Positions 14,196-14,486 of a stretch of DNA of 14,486 bases are shown in pieces; within the stretch, counting starts at the first letter, position 1, and every line of letters starts with the position of its first letter. The notes below the pieces were generated by a model. The model saw only the letters and a program-made list of their open reading frames with translations. It was not told where the DNA came from and ran no database searches. The stretch lies in the NCBI GenBank assembly GCA_905215145.1, contig CAJMOW010000017.1, forward strand, positions 1 through 14,486. Reading direction: 5' to 3'. The stretch comes from an uncultured bacterium. GTDB lineage: Bacteria; Bacillota_I; Bacilli_A; RF39; UBA660. The translations under genes were made by a program, and so were the position numbers.

Positions 14196-14486
14196 ATGCA
14201 AGGAAGTAATTTAGAAAATATTACTCCTGATTTAAGCAACACAAATAGTTCATCAGATGCACCTACAATTGTTCAGACAGATGTAGGTGCTAAAGATGGA
14301 CAAAATAAGTGTCCAAAATGTGGCGCAACGGATATTTCATTAAATGTAAATACAGGAAAATTAAGATGTAATTTTTGTAGATACGAATTTGAACCAGAAA
14401 AAGTAGCAGGGTTAGAAACCGATATCAGTCAATTAAAAGGTGAGGTGATTGGTTCGGGTGCAACAGATATTGTTGCAGATACAAAT
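14196..14486 (+). CDS. Zinc-ribbon protein, N-terminal part, YdjG-like, cut by right edge
   Basis: An open frame of 97 codons that runs off the window. After a Ser/Asn/Thr-rich start (1-37) it has a TFIIB-type zinc ribbon: Cys39-x2-Cys42 and Cys58-x2-Cys61 (NKCPKCGATDI, then LRCNFCRYEF). The following GLETDISQLKGEVIGSGATDI resembles zinc-ribbon proteins encoded beside YdjI-type SPFH proteins in Bacillota (Bacillus YdjG), whose later part is membrane-bound; that part is outside the window. The ATG lies three bases after the ydjI-like stop, with AGGA at 14183-14186 as ribosome binding site, so it is co-transcribed. None of its six Ile codons is ATA, like the preceding gene. Confidence 0.82.
   Translation, partial: MQGSNLENITPDLSNTNSSSDAPTIVQTDVGAKDGQNKCPKCGATDISLNVNTGKLRCNFCRYEFEPEKVAGLETDISQLKGEVIGSGATDIVADTN
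14259..14290 (+). repeat. 9-bp perfect inverted repeat inside the zinc-ribbon gene
   Basis: GCACCTACA (14259-14267) and TGTAGGTGC (14282-14290) are exact reverse complements around a 14-base loop. No T run follows, so it is not an intrinsic terminator. It lies in the low-complexity segment before the zinc ribbon. It may be chance or a folded mRNA element. Confidence 0.5.

Overview
The window is very AT-rich, with Ile codons mostly ATA and Arg mostly AGA. It looks like a low-GC Bacillota (Firmicutes) chromosome, probably a Bacilli-like or Mollicutes-related gut lineage. The evidence is a small acid-soluble spore protein (SspI), a serine T-box riboswitch, Bacillota-type Shine-Dalgarno sites, a PolA with a decayed proofreading domain, and core genes in a Bacillus-like context (prfB next to ftsEX). 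The lineage call is inference. Trp is always TGG, so the standard bacterial code applies. None of the 14 complete gene ends uses TGA; the only functional in-frame TGA is the programmed frameshift stop in prfB.

Layout. 1-1912 holds the 3' two thirds of dnaE (+), open at the left edge. It converges on two short minus-strand genes: sspI (1909-2121) and a Pro/Met-rich coiled-coil protein (2174-2464) that may be a spore-coat component. dnaE and sspI end inside one 26-bp perfect palindrome that supplies both stop codons. trmB (2570-3205, +) follows with its own promoter and terminator. Next is a tight operon: prfB (3281-4379, with a +1 programmed frameshift, so the real gene starts 118 bases before the uninterrupted frame), a yitT-like membrane protein gene, ftsE and ftsX. 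It ends at a bidirectional terminator at 6871-6906. On the minus strand lie an HdeD/DUF308-like membrane protein (6896-7432) and a small lipoprotein (7481-7909).

polA (7943-10531, +) is divergent from the lipoprotein gene with only about 33 bases between starts. A very good sigma-A promoter then drives a secreted, two-helix, cysteine-rich membrane protein (10586-11287) that resembles type IV secretion pilin-like proteins. A T-box leader with a UCU (Ser) specifier (11301-11493) controls serS (11513-12790), whose catalytic motifs look archaeal/eukaryotic-like rather than Bacillus-like. After a strong terminator, an extended -10 promoter and a hairpin leader precede an SPFH-SHOCT protein of the YdjI type (12972-14192). 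The start of a zinc-ribbon protein (14196 to the right edge, YdjG-like) follows; these last two genes have distinctly different Ile codon use.

Together the genes cover replication and repair (dnaE, polA), translation (trmB, prfB, serS), division/cell-wall hydrolase control (ftsEX), sporulation (sspI and perhaps its neighbour) and a likely membrane-stress module (ydjI/ydjG-like). I see no insertion sequence, CRISPR array, rRNA or tRNA gene. No gene-free stretch exceeds 300 bases.
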